Notes: generated by a model from the letters alone, not told the origin. A stretch of DNA of 64,000 nucleotides from Sepioteuthis lessoniana (GCA_963585895.1 OY757904.1:159684396-159748395), one strand, 5' to 3'. Numbered from the stretch's first letter, positions 25,401 to 35,440 are shown. Program-made: numbers and translations.

Positions 25401-27139
25401 TGAATGGATCGAGGTGTATTTTCACCTTAGAATCCGTCTTCGAGTCCTTCTAACTCTTTTCCAATATTTTTGAGTGCTGCTTTGAATGGATCTAGGTGTT
25501 ATTTCAACTTAGAATCCGTCTTAGAGTCCACCTAACTCTTTTCCAATATTTTTGAGTGCTGCTTTGAATGGATCGAGGTGTATTTTCACCTTAGAATCCG
25601 TCTTAGAGTCCACCTAACTCTTTTCCAATATTTCTGAGTGCTGCTTTGAATGGATCGAGGTGTATTTTCACCTTAAAATACGCCATCGAGTTCTTCCATC
25701 ATTTTTCCAATATTTTTTAGTGCTGCTTTGAATGGATCGAGGTGTATTTTCAACTTAGAATCCGTTTTCGAGTCCTTCTAACTCTTTTCCAATTTTTCTG
25801 AGTGCTGCTTTGAATGGATCGAGGTGTATTTTCACCTTAGAATCCGCCTTCGATTCTTCCAACATTTTTCCAATATTTTTTAGTGCTGCTTTGAATGGAT
25901 CAAGGTGTATTTTCACCTTAGAATCCATCTTCGAGTCCTAACTCTTTTCCAATATTTTTGAGTGCTGCTTTGAATGGATTGAGGTGTATTTTCACCTTAG
26001 AATCCGTCTTCGAGTCTTTCTAACTCTTTTCCAATTTTTCTGAGTGCTGCTTTGAATGGATCGAGGTGTATTTTCACCTTAGAATCCGCCTTCGATTCTT
26101 CCATCATTTTTCCAATATTTTTTAGTGCTGCTTTGAATGGATCAAGGTGTATTTTCACCTTAGAATCCGTCTTCGAGTCCTTCTCACTCTTTTTCAATAT
26201 TTTTGAGTGCTGCTTTGAATGGATCGATGTGTATTTTCACTTGAGAATCCGTCTTCGTGTCCATCTATTTCTTTTCCAATATTTCTGAGTGCTGCTTTGA
26301 ATCGATCGAGGAGTATTTTAAACTTAGAATCCGTCGTCGAGTCCTTCTATCTCTTTTACAATAATTTTGAGTGCTGCTTTGAATGGATCGATGTGTATTT
26401 TCACTTCAGAATCCTTCGTCGAGTCCTTCTAACTCTTTTTCAATATTTTTGAGTGCTGCTTTGAATGGATCGAGCTGTATTTTCAACTTAGAAACCTTCT
26501 TCGAGTCCTTCTGACACTTTTCCAATATTTTAGAGTGATGCTTTGAATTGGTCGAGGTGTATTTTCACCTTAGAATCCTTCTTTGAGTCCTTCTAACTCT
26601 TTTCGAATATTTTTGAGTGCAGCTTTAAATGGATCGAGGTGTATTTTCACCTTAGAATCCTTCTTTGAGTCCTTCTAACTCTTTTCGAATATTTTTGAGT
26701 GCAGCTTTGAATGGATCGAGGTGTATTTTAACCTTAGAATCCGTCTTCGAGTCCACCTAACTCTTTTCCAATATTTTTGAGTGCTGCTTTGAATGGACCG
26801 AGGTGTATATTCACCTTAGAATCCGTCTTAGAGTCCACCTAACTTTTTTCCAATGTTTCTGAGTGCTGTTTTGAATGGATCGAGGTGAATTTTCACGTTA
26901 GAATCCGTCTTCGAGTCCACCTAACTCTTTTCCAATATTTCCGAGTTCTGCTTTGAATGTATCGAGGTGTATTTTCACCTTAGAATCCTTCTTCGAGTCC
27001 TAACTCTTTTACAATATTTTTGAGTGCTGCTTTGAATGGATCGAGGTGTATTTCCACCTTAATATCCTTCTTCGAGTCCTTGTAACTCTTTTCCAATATT
27101 TTTGAGTGCTGCTTTGAATGGAACGAGGTGTATTTTCAC

Positions 27140-27730
27140 CTTAGAATCCTTCTTTGAGTCCTTCGAACTCATTTTCAATATTTTTGAGTGCAGCTTTGAA
27201 TGGATTGAGGTGTATTTTCACCTTAGAATCCTTCTTTGAGTCCTTCTAACTCATTTTCAATATTTTTGAGTGCAGCTTTGAATGGATTGAGGTGTATTTT
27301 CACCTTAGAATCCTTCTTTGAGTCCTTCGAACTCATTTTCAATATTTTTGAGTGCAGCTTTGAATGGATTGAGGTGTATTTTCACCTTAGAATCCTTCTT
27401 TGAGTCCTTCTAACTCATTTTCAATATTTTTGAGTGCAGCTTTGAATGGATTGAGGTGTATTTTCACCTTAGAATCCTTCTTTGAGTCCTTCTAACTCAT
27501 TTTCAATATTTTTGAGTGCAGCTTTGAATGGATTGAGGTGTATTTTCACCTTAGAATCCTTCTTTGAGTCCTTCTAACTCATTTTCAATATTTTTGAGTG
27601 CAGCTTTGAATGGATTGAGGTGTATTTTAACCTTAGAATCCTTCTTTGAGTCCTTCGAACTCATTTTCAATATTTTTGAGTGCAGCTTTGAATGGATTGA
27701 GGTCTATTTTCACCTTAGAATCCTTCTTTG
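27140..27730. repeat. Second homogenised run of satellite units
   Basis: Seven units of the GCAGCTTTGAATGGATTGAG / TTCTTTGAGTCC / CTCATTTTCAATATT subtype are almost identical in tandem. Confidence 0.88.
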
Positions 27731-28574
27731 AGTCCTTCTAACTCTTTCACAATATTTTTGAGTGATGCTTTGAATGGACCGAGGCGTATTTTCACCTTAG
27801 AATCCTTCTTCGAGTCCTTCTAACTCTTTTCCAATATTTCTGAGTGCTGCTTTGAATTGATTTAGGTGTATTTTCACCTTAGAATCCGTCTTAGAGTCCA
27901 CCTAACTTTTTTCCAATATTTCTGAGTGCTGCTTTGAATGGATCGAGGTGTATTTTCACCTTAGAATACGCCATCGAGTTCTTCCATCATTTTTCCAATA
28001 TTTTTTAGTGCTGCTTTGAATGGATCGAGGTGTATTTTCAACTTAGAATCCGTCTTCGAGTCCTTCTGACACTTTTCCAATTTTTCTGAGTGCTGCTTTG
28101 AATGGATCGAGGTGTATTTTCACCTTAGAATCCGCCTTCGATTCTTCCAACATTTTTCCAATATTTTTTAGTGCTGCTTTGAATGGATGAAGGTGTATTT
28201 TCACCTTAGAATCCTTCTTCGAGTCCTTCTAACTCTTTTCCAATATTTTTTAGTGCTGCTTTGAATGGATTGAGGTGAATTTTCACCTTAGAATCATTCT
28301 TCGAGTCCTTCGAACTCATTTTCAATATTTTTGAGTGCAGCTTTGAATGGATCGAGGTGTATTTTCACCTTAGAATCCTTCTTCGAGTCCTTTGAACTCA
28401 TTTTCAATATTTTTGAGTGCAGCTTTGAATGGATCGAGGTGTATTTTCACCTTAGAATCCTTCGTCGAGTCCTTCGAACTCATTTTCAATATTTATGAGT
28501 GCAGCTTTGAATGGATCGAGGTGTATTTTCACCTTAGAATCCTTCTTCTGTTCGTGTTTTTCGGTACTATTATT

Positions 28575-28965
28575 ATTATCATTCGAGTTTTTTTCACACC
28601 CGTTTTAACCGGTGTTTTTGTAGTCTCGTTAGACTTTTAGGACTCTCCTTAATATTGTGGCTGATCTTAACAATGCTGTAATCTTGATGGTCTTGATTCT
28701 TTCTTTGATTTTCTTTTTCCCAAGTTCTTTTCTAGACGTTTAGGGACATTTTTTATTAGCAATCATTATGGTCTTTAGTTTTTTCAACTCTCTGGCAAGA
28801 TCCAGGAATTTGACAATCTTTTTGTCTTCTTTTATTTTCTTCTTTGTTCAACCGGAATAACAAAATCCACTAGTTGACAAGTTGTTTATTTCCTGTTAAC
28901 TAATTCGTGATCTGGTCTTGTGGTTAAGATCGGGTGATACGTTTGTATGTCAAATTCTTGTTGCT
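28575..28965 (-). pseudogene. LINE-A 3' end fragment right of the satellite
   Basis: TATTATTATTATCATTCGAG at 28568 leads into the LINE-A terminal block (TTTTTTTCACACCCGTTTTAACCGG), then the degenerate RILRRV/ETIKI-type coding remnant on the minus strand, and a GGTGATACGTTTGTATG segment near 28935 matching GGTGATCCGTTTGTAT in the other copies. It is cut at 28966 by a triplet microsatellite. Very degenerate; identified by collinearity. Confidence 0.75.
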
Positions 28966-28969
28966 ATTT

Positions 28970-29007
<38 letters not shown>

Positions 29008-29064
29008 CTTCTTCTTCTTCTTCTTCTTCTTCTTCTTCTTCTTCTAATAATAATAATAATAATA
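28966..29064. repeat. (GTT)n-(CTT)n-(AAT)n compound microsatellite
   Basis: About twelve GTT, then thirteen CTT, then six AAT repeats follow each other with no spacer. Confidence 0.95.
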
Positions 29065-29934
29065 GCCATTATTATTGAGTAGAATTTTCTTGTCTATCAA
29101 TTCTTATTTGCTTTATTGTATTTTTTGCACAAATTAAAGATGTATGATTCATTTTGAAGTTATTTGATCTCATGATTGTTATTGATACTTGAAAAGTGAA
29201 ATGATCATAAATCATTATTATCGATGTTAAATGCTGAACAAGTTGAGTATCATTAATTTTCTTTTAAATATTCTTAAAGAACATTCTTAGAATGGCGTGT
29301 TTGATTCTCACTGGGGTACCTAAACTTGCAATCTTGTGCCATTCTAAGCCAAGTTTAGAAAATCCGGTACTCATTTTATTCTCAATGACTTTTAGAAAAT
29401 CTCGCGTAATTCTCATGACATAAAAACATCCCTTTGATGTTCCTAGTTTCCTGAGATCTGGGAAAATGCAGCGTTTTTAATGTTCGGGATGCAATCAATG
29501 CCGACAATAAAATGATAAAGACAACAAGCAACTCGCTTATACTGACATGACAGTATTTGGTGTTCCAGAAGCAGTCAATATGTCTAACACGTTCATCTAA
29601 TGGACAAGAAAGAGACTACAATTAGATGTCCTGAATAGCCACGACTAGCGAGGAGGAACAGGGGCAGAGAAATACTGTATTATTATTAGAAAATGGTTGG
29701 TATAGCAGACTAACAGGCTCGGATATGTACAGAGCAGTCCTATGTTTATTTTCTTCTCATTTACTTGTATGTCTGTTTTAGTAGAAAGCGTCACGTGATT
29801 CATTTGATCCAGATATTTGTTTCGATTGATCAGAAATGTTTCTTGATCAGAAATCAGTTTCGTCTGTGAACTCTTTTTAGTCTATGGGTGATTGTATGTC
29901 TCTTTATCAATTTCAAGTTTGTTTTGAAAAATAT
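29065..29934. other. Unassigned DNA
   Basis: No open frame of note and no repeat family that I recognise. A four-copy ATC run at 29935-29949 marks the tail of the following LINE-B piece. Confidence 0.6.
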
Positions 29935-30205
29935 CATCATCATCAATTCATGCTGATAGCACGGATTCCCTTGAATCTCTTTCACCATCCATTCCTATCG
30001 ACTATTGCTCTTAAAAAGTCCTCATGACTGCATCCAGTGTCCGTACAGACTTTATTGATGTAAGTTTTTGTTGATCGGCCGAGAATGGTGTTTTCATGTG
30101 AAAAATGTCGCTTATCAGTTCGTTCTTACTACTCTAGCAGTAACCAGCATGTCTTGCTTTTCTTACTTGGATGGCTTGTGAGATGGGAGGTTAGAGGTTG
30201 CGCAC
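29935..30205 (-). pseudogene. LINE-B 3' end fragment
   Basis: Minus-strand reading from 30205 gives PPISQAIQVRKARHAGYC, KNELISDIF, then a degenerate version of the terminal WRERVRDIR-type segment near 29960-30000, matching the LINE-B copy at 1586-2285. The element ends in an (ATC)n-like tail at 29935. It lies back to back with the plus-strand LINE-B that follows. Confidence 0.8.
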
Positions 30206-31156
30206 TTCACTTATTCTGACAATCCAACGAATCATCGAAGGAAAAAATGCCAAAATCTTGAGGCAACACTACTGTTCATAGATTTCTCCAAAGCGTTTGA
30301 TTCCATGCACAGAAGAAAGATGGCGAAAATATTACTTGTATATGGTTTCTCCAAAGGAACTGCTATAGCTATTAGGATGCTCTTCAAAACTATGAAAACA
30401 ATAGTACACACACCTGAGATTGTCACTGGAGTCGTGTAAGGGAATACATTAGAACCATATATATGTTTATAATCTGCTTTATAATCAATTGTTCTAATAA
30501 AAAATGGTTTCATAGTAAAAAAAATCAAAACGCAGTCGATGTACTACAAAAACTATGACAGACGCAGACTACGCAGATAATCTAGTGCTTCTCGCAAATA
30601 CTCCTGCTTTAGCCAAATCCCAACTACAATGCCTGGAGCAAGCCCCAGAAAGCATTGGTCTCTACATGAGTGCAAATAAAACGGAACTCATGAGTTTTAA
30701 ACGAAAGGAAAACTTCTCAGCTTTAAGTGGTAGGTCTCTAAAATTTGTAGACAAGTTCACATACTTCAGGAGGAATATCTCATCTACTAAAAGTAATGTC
30801 AATATATGCCTAGTGAATGCGTGGACTACTATCAATAGGTTATCGATCATACGGAAATCTGATGTTTCCCATAAAATAAAACTGGATTTTTTCGAAGCTG
30901 TGACGGTGTATGGATGCAGCACATGAACGTTAACATGGAGAAAAAACTAGATGGGAATTACATAAGAATGTTACATGCTGTTTTTGAACTAATCCTGGAA
31001 GAAGCAATCGACAAAATAGCAACTGTACGAATACTTACCTCCGATCTCTTAAACTATCCAAGCAAGATAAAAAAAGACATGCGAGGTACTGCCAGGGAAG
31101 CAAGGACGGACTCATAAGAATTTACCTCAGCTGCGGACACTGGATGTAGTTTGGAT
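30206..31156 (+). pseudogene. LINE-B relic: RT palm and thumb, with catalytic Asp lost
   Basis: Plus-strand frames give RRIIEG, then ATLLFIDFSKAFDSMHRRKM at 30262-30322, the RT motif A with its Asp, then KILLVYGFSKGTAIAIRMLF, a TGVV.GNTLEPY remnant of motif B (with a stop), and a 123-codon open stretch at 30555-30926 with DADYADN at the position of the YADD catalytic box (second Asp changed to Asn), NKTELMSF, LKFVDKFTYF and LSIIRKSD. A frame change leads to KKLDGNYIRMLHAVFE at 30940-31000. The piece stops at about 31150 in the counterpart of TDPGCSLEDLPG, where a foreign segment is inserted, and its last 65 bp follow at 31676. RNA-dependent DNA synthesis would be impossible from this copy. 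Confidence 0.88.
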
Positions 31157-31675
31157 TTTTTTTTATATCCATATAATGTAGAATGATGAAGAGGCAGGAC
31201 ACTTTCTTTATAAATATACAACTCCCATTTTATTTCTCGCATAGGTCGAAACTGGCGTAAGTGTGACTCAGAGACAGCGAGCCGAAGGACACGGACACAA
31301 ATAGGTGGAGGACTGCGATATTGACCTTTTCTTTACCCACGTTGTGATTCCATATTCAGGGCCTTACATCTTTGCTTCCCTGACGAAAGGTTCTCAACTG
31401 GGTTCCGGTGTGGACTGCTGCTCTCACCCTACTACGGGTGGCGCCCAGCGCAGCTTACTGTCGAGTCTGTAACTGGCTGACTGGCCGTTACTGCCCGTGG
31501 GTACCAGTGTATATATTCCTTCTGGTTGTCCTTCCACGAGACCCGCTTCCGGCTGTCAACACACGTGAACTGCTTACACCGACGCAACCCTGTCTTCCTG
31601 TTTACACAGCCGGTAGATTCTGTCCTAGAAATCCTTGATTGATGGCTCTCTGAAAGGTGAATACGCAATAGTAGG
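31157..31675 (-). mobile_element. About 520-bp GC-richer insert interrupting LINE-B
   Basis: LINE-B homology breaks after GGATGTAGTTTGGAT and resumes at GGATCTACCGGGAGAG (31673 onward); GGAT on both sides could be a 4-bp target duplication. The insert has a nine-T run at its left end, i.e. an A-run at the 3' end if read on the minus strand, and an AAATAAAATGGG polyadenylation-like signal near 31230 on that strand. Two open frames of about 76-78 codons (31408-31638 plus, 31432-31668 minus) show no known domain. The 31190-31245 part resembles 52650-52720. A solo LTR or an A-tailed non-autonomous retroelement are the options; terminal TG/CA is not evident. Confidence 0.55.
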
Positions 31676-31740
31676 ATCTACCGGGAGAGAGGGATAATTG
31701 GAACTAATGGCGAGAGTCAGGGAAATCTGTGATTTGATGA
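31676..31740 (+). pseudogene. Terminal 65 bp of the interrupted LINE-B
   Basis: CTACCGGGAGAGAGGGATAA and GGCGAGAGTCAGGGAAATCT match the LINE-B 3' end at 2210-2270 (CTGCCGGGAGCG, GGCGAGAGAGGGTCAGAGAA). Confidence 0.78.
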
Positions 31741-31781
31741 ATATATATATATATATATATATAATCAAATCACGGATTTCT
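31722..31781. repeat. Inverted LINE-B ends around an (AT)n core
   Basis: GAAATCTGTGATTTGAT at 31722, then (AT)n, then ATCAAATCACGGATTTC: 17-base arms with one mismatch. The right arm continues as TCTCTATCTATTTCTCTG, resembling the reverse complement of the LINE-B end. Confidence 0.8.
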
Positions 31782-31959
31782 CTATCTATTTCTCTGTTTC
31801 TAAATTTCCTGTTTTTTCAAACCATATATATACACCATTCCTTAAAATAGCCTCGGGGTCACGCAAAAACACCTGAATTAACGAATAAGTTGAATAGTCA
31901 CGGCTACTTTGAAACACAATCCTCCCAAAATTTAATATAGACCCCCGCCAAATGAAAAA

Positions 31960-32025
31960 CTGATTAGCACATTGCTAATCAGTTCTGGTATCCAAATGTC
32001 TTCAAATGACATTTGGATACCAGAA
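31960..32025. repeat. Two adjacent perfect hairpins
   Basis: Hairpin 1: CTGATTAGCA (31960-31969), 3-nt loop, TGCTAATCAG (31973-31982). Hairpin 2 starts at the next base: an 18-nt arm TTCTGGTATCCAAATGTC (31983-32000), 7-nt loop, and its perfect complement at 32008-32025. No T-run follows and I recognise no family. Confidence 0.95.
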
Positions 32026-32426
32026 ATAATTTTCCTTCATCGAATGGATATGCGACGTGACCAGTGCATTTTCGTCGATTCTCTTATAATACATCAACCT
32101 CTTTAAAAACAAAAACAAAAAAACCCTTTCTAACAAAGCTTTTCCTAAAAACTCTTTCTCCGAAAATTTTTCCCAGACGATGACCTAAAGTCAAAACTAA
32201 CTGAGAGCAATGAAAACATGAATAGCCAAACCGTCTGATTACCTTTGTTTATCTTTGGATAGATAGATTGATAGATGTTTGCTATAATTTTAAAGAAATA
32301 ATTAGAGTATGTTCAATTCTACCTTTTAATAGCATGGACACAGGCTCAACGGTGCTTATTGACTGTCGGTTTCTCGATAATGCAATCATCAGATCTCGTC
32401 AACAATGGTCGTAGACTCTGTATCTA

Positions 32427-32428
<2 letters not shown>

Positions 32429-32480
<52 letters not shown>
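32429..32480. repeat. (AT)n microsatellite
   Basis: About 25 AT repeats directly next to the left end of the foldback element. Confidence 0.95.
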
Positions 32481-32483
<3 letters not shown>

Positions 32484-32485
<2 letters not shown>

Positions 32486-32641
32486 AATTAGAAGAAAACT
32501 CAAACCAGGTTAGATTGTCAGTATAAATTTATATTGGCAAAGAATATCATTATACTCTTTGTCTCATCAGATGACTTCACTCGTTTACTTTGAGGCTGAA
32601 AAGCAGCAAGTATAGGTTACACACATACACACACACACACA

Positions 32642-32680
<39 letters not shown>

Positions 32681-33232
32681 CGTGAAAAAAATGTGTGAAT
32701 TCAAATTTTCAGGCGAAGGTAAAGGGTATTAAAACAATAAAGTATTAGAAAAATTAAGAAACCAGAAAAAGAGTGTTACTGTAAATTAATCCATCCTAAT
32801 TTGAACACATGATAAATTTTTCGTAGCAGGTGGAATTTTTTTTAATCATGTAAGCTTATAAACTAAACTGTAATCTCCAAATATTTTTCGGTTTACTCCT
32901 TTTCTATGTTTTAAATCCCTCAGTTAATGGGGCCATCCTCCTCCTCCTAAAAAACCCTTTCGGCACCCATTAGGTGCCTTTTAATTAACCTAAAAATGCT
33001 CAAAGGGAATTAACCTCACCAGAAATTCAAAAACCCTTATTGCGAATTAATTTCTAAGGTTCCTTATTTTCACCTGAATATTTGAATTTATATGTTTTTT
33101 TTTATCCATATACATATAGGGACTGTAATCCATATTTGCTAATTTTCAACCTCTAATTAAGTGAGTGAAGTCATCTGATAAGACAAAGAGTATAATGACA
33201 ATTTAACCAGGTTTGAGTTTTCTTCTAATGTG
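32484..33232. mobile_element. Imperfect foldback element about 750 bp long
   Basis: The left end (32484-32590: AGAAGAAAACTCAAACCAGG through CTCATCAGATGACTTCACTC) is repeated inverted at the right end (33163-33232: GAGTGAAGTCATCTGATAAG through AACCAGGTTTGAGTTTTCTT), the left arm holding an extra 30 bp or so. A second pair lies inside: GAATTCAAATTTTCAGGCGAAG at 32697 against CACCTGAATATTTGAATTTA at 33070. The centre contains GGCACCCATTAGGTGCC at 32960, itself a 6-bp stem. An (AC)n(TC)n(TA)n compound microsatellite sits at 32620-32681. No transposase is encoded, so a MITE or foldback type is likely. Confidence 0.68.
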
Positions 33233-33368
33233 AGAGTTCTGTTATATAAACCTGGATAGGGAATATATAACAATAGCCATCACATCGAGCACTCATATAG
33301 ATTTATGTGAAATTCCTCATATATTCTATACAGGAATAATCCATACCCATTGTCTTCGGACGCCGACT

Positions 33369-33370
<2 letters not shown>

Positions 33371-33457
<87 letters not shown>
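33371..33457. repeat. (AT)n microsatellite
   Basis: About 43 uninterrupted AT repeats, the longest pure AT run in the window. Confidence 0.97.
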
Positions 33458-33460
<3 letters not shown>

Positions 33461-33461
33461 A

Positions 33462-33665
33462 TAAGCACTAATACCCTTGGGAAAGGTATGAATCCAATTA
33501 TTCTCCCTCCAGCTATGTAGGGCAGACTAAGTTCTACAGCCTTGGTGAGGCAACTAGTCTAGGAGAAGGAAAACTCTGAATTCAAACCTGTTGAACTCCG
33601 CTTAAAAAATTGAACTTGTGTCATATCATGCCCGAGCGAAGGGGTTAGGTAAATATGATAAAAAT
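33462..33665 (+). mobile_element. SINE-E body and 3' part
   Basis: AATACCCTTGGGAAAGGTAT, TATGTAGGGCAGACTAAGTT, GAATTCAAACCTGTTGAACT and TTGTGTCATATCATGCCCGA match, in order, the minus-strand SINE-E at 5825-6118. The tRNA-derived head is absent. Confidence 0.72.
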
Positions 33666-34480
33666 AAATTTCAATAGAATATGGAGTGGTTAAACCTGCA
33701 TTTATTTCAAAGGAATTCATTATAGATCCATGATATATACATAATGTGTACGTATGCGTATACATCTGTGTGCATAATCATCTTTTCCATTGTAGGTCAT
33801 ATAATCTAAAAATATATATAAGATAAAAATACCGTCGAGTGATTATCGTGCCCACGAACTAACAGGTACACAGGTTAGCTATATTCCTTCCAAATGAAGT
33901 TTTCTCTGATCTCCAGGCAAAAACCTTAGATATAGGATATCCGTGTACCTAGTCTCCAAAACCTATTTTCATCAAAGAGTAATATTAAGAAAATAGAAAA
34001 AGGAAAGAATACACCATACAATGTCATAAATGCACGAACAAAGTAGTAAAACAAACAAGCCTAATAAACAATAACTGTATATATAATAAGTAGACAATGG
34101 AATAAAATGCTAACATCTGACAATGTCAGACGCCAAAAAATCGAAGCTACGTAATGCATAGAAAGAGAATGGCAGATACTGACGGCCATTAAAAAGTCTT
34201 TTTGTCCATTGAAATTACAGGTTTACAAATATGTGGATCAGGTTAGAAAAGAAAAACATCTTTACTTGTGCGCATGTGCAGTGCGTGAAGGCGGTGAGAA
34301 TAGTGATTGAGCATTGACCGTCAAAATAGTTATCTGTAGAAGTTCAGTGAAAAGGTAACAGATTGCTACTTCCAACAACAGTCATGGGGAGACAATTAAT
34401 AAGAAAATAACTGCAAATATTTTGTTTACGCATGCGCAACAGAGAGACGTATAATTTGAAGTTGTCACATTCAAATATTT
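33666..34480. other. AT-rich DNA, no gene recognised
   Basis: Nothing coding is supported. Two isolated NRF1-like dyads occur at 34269-34280 and 34427-34438. Confidence 0.55.
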
Positions 34481-34489
34481 TTTTGCATT

Positions 34490-35060
34490 TTCCATTGATT
34501 GATTGATTGTTGATTTCAACAGCATGTCAACTCTTCTGGAATTGTTTCATGTAAAGAGGTTAGGGAATAACGTACATTGTATGTTTATATTCATATTTTT
34601 GTGTAGTTTCTTAGGTTTTTGAACGCGGTTATATTAAGTATTCTTATCTAATAGAAATAATTTGCTAAAAGACCTGTCAGAGACACAGACAGGATCTTAA
34701 CAGACGCTATCATTTTAGGCAGAGTTGACCAAGGATTAAGGGCAATAAAAGGGTTACTTTACACTCTCAAGAGCCTCAGAGCTTCGTCACCTTATGTAGT
34801 TTAGTATCATATCCTGGATACCCACTCTTTTGGGTTGCTCAGTCGGATGGGGTTGTAGATAACACCGACTGCACCTATGCAGAGGGTGAAGACCCCCTAA
34901 ATGAGTGTCCTGGATATGGCACTAACCAATCTGATGGTGAAGTTCCAATAATGCTGGAGCTTTGGGGAATGCAGAGTGTCCCTTCATTGCCATCGTTCCC
35001 AGGTCAACTTTGGCTCGGATTGGTGGCACCTGATAAGGGTACTATCGATGCGTTAATTAG
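34490..35060. mobile_element. Family-D repeat, inverted pair
   Basis: Begins with TTGATTGATTGATTGTTGAT as at 54838, carries a reverse-oriented D core at 34735-34845 (TTTAGTATCATATCCTGGAT) and then a forward core at 34870-35060 (CACCGACTGCACCTATGCAG, GAGTGTCCTGGATATGGCAC, GATGGTGAAGTTCCA, CCCTTCATTGCCATCGTTCC). The two cores are reverse complements of one another, so the unit could fold back. Forward cores recur at 35236, 46130 and 49266; reverse cores at 49985, 54165 and 55025. Confidence 0.72.
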
Positions 35061-35074
35061 AAATAAACCGTGGT

Positions 35075-35235
35075 TTCTCGTCTTTACTGTTTTTTGCATT
35101 CGAACTGCATATTTATGCTAAAATAAATTGTTTGAAATAGAACTGTTTTGACATCTAAACTGTGTACTTATGCTAAACTAAATTATCTGAAATTAAACTG
35201 TTTTGAAATTAAGTCTGTGTATTGCCCTATTGCTG
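35075..35235. repeat. 54-bp minisatellite, first block
   Basis: Units containing ACTTATGCTAAACTGAATTG and TTTGAAATAGAACTGTTTTG repeat about two and a half times. Confidence 0.75.
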
Positions 35236-35440
35236 TAGAATACACCGACTGCACCTCTGCAGAGGGGCGAGACCACCAACAAAGAGTATCCTGATATGAC
35301 ACTAAACAATCCGATGGTGAGGTTCCAGTCATGCTGGGGCTTTGGGGAATGCGGAGCACCCCTTCATTGTCTCTGCTCCCAAGTCCACTCTGGCCCGGAA
35401 TGGTAGCATCTAATAGAACCCTATCTATGGGTCAAATAGA
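35236..35440 (+). mobile_element. Family-D core, forward
   Basis: CACCGACTGCACCTCTGCAG, GATATGACACTAAACAATCC, GATGGTGAGGTTCCAG and CCCCTTCATTGTCTCTG, inserted inside the 54-bp minisatellite. It includes the 12-bp palindrome CCTCTGCAGAGG. Confidence 0.78.

Larger units (their letters stand above)
9766..28548. repeat. 82-bp satellite array, about 229 units (18.8 kb)
   Basis: A single family of tandem units fills the whole stretch. The consensus plus-strand unit begins TTTGAGTGCTGCTTTGAATG and continues with GATCGAGGTGTATTTTCACC, TTAGAATCCTTCTTCGAGTC and CTTCTAACTCTTTTCCAATA plus TT; counting gives 82 bp, and repeated landmarks recur at 82 or 164 bp (for example 14583, 14747, 14911). Subtypes occupy zones: CCTTCTTCGAG units dominate on the left, CCGTCTTCGAG units from about 17.5 to 27 kb, and a GCAGCTTTGAATGGATTGAGG/CTCATTTTC subtype at 27.1-28.5 kb. 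Because 82 is not a multiple of 3, each unit shifts the reading frame, and open stretches do not exceed about 100 codons on either strand, so it is most likely non-coding. It is flanked on both sides by minus-strand LINE-A pieces. I do not recognise this satellite. Confidence 0.97.

Noticed and set aside
9766..28548. Dozens of 60-100 codon open frames such as KIHLDPFKAALKNIGKEL on the minus strand
   Set aside because: They are phases of one 82-bp tandem unit, change frame every unit and appear on both strands; no start context or codon signal supports genes.
9766..28548. CRISPR array
   Set aside because: Units are contiguous with no unique spacers, and the DNA is eukaryotic.
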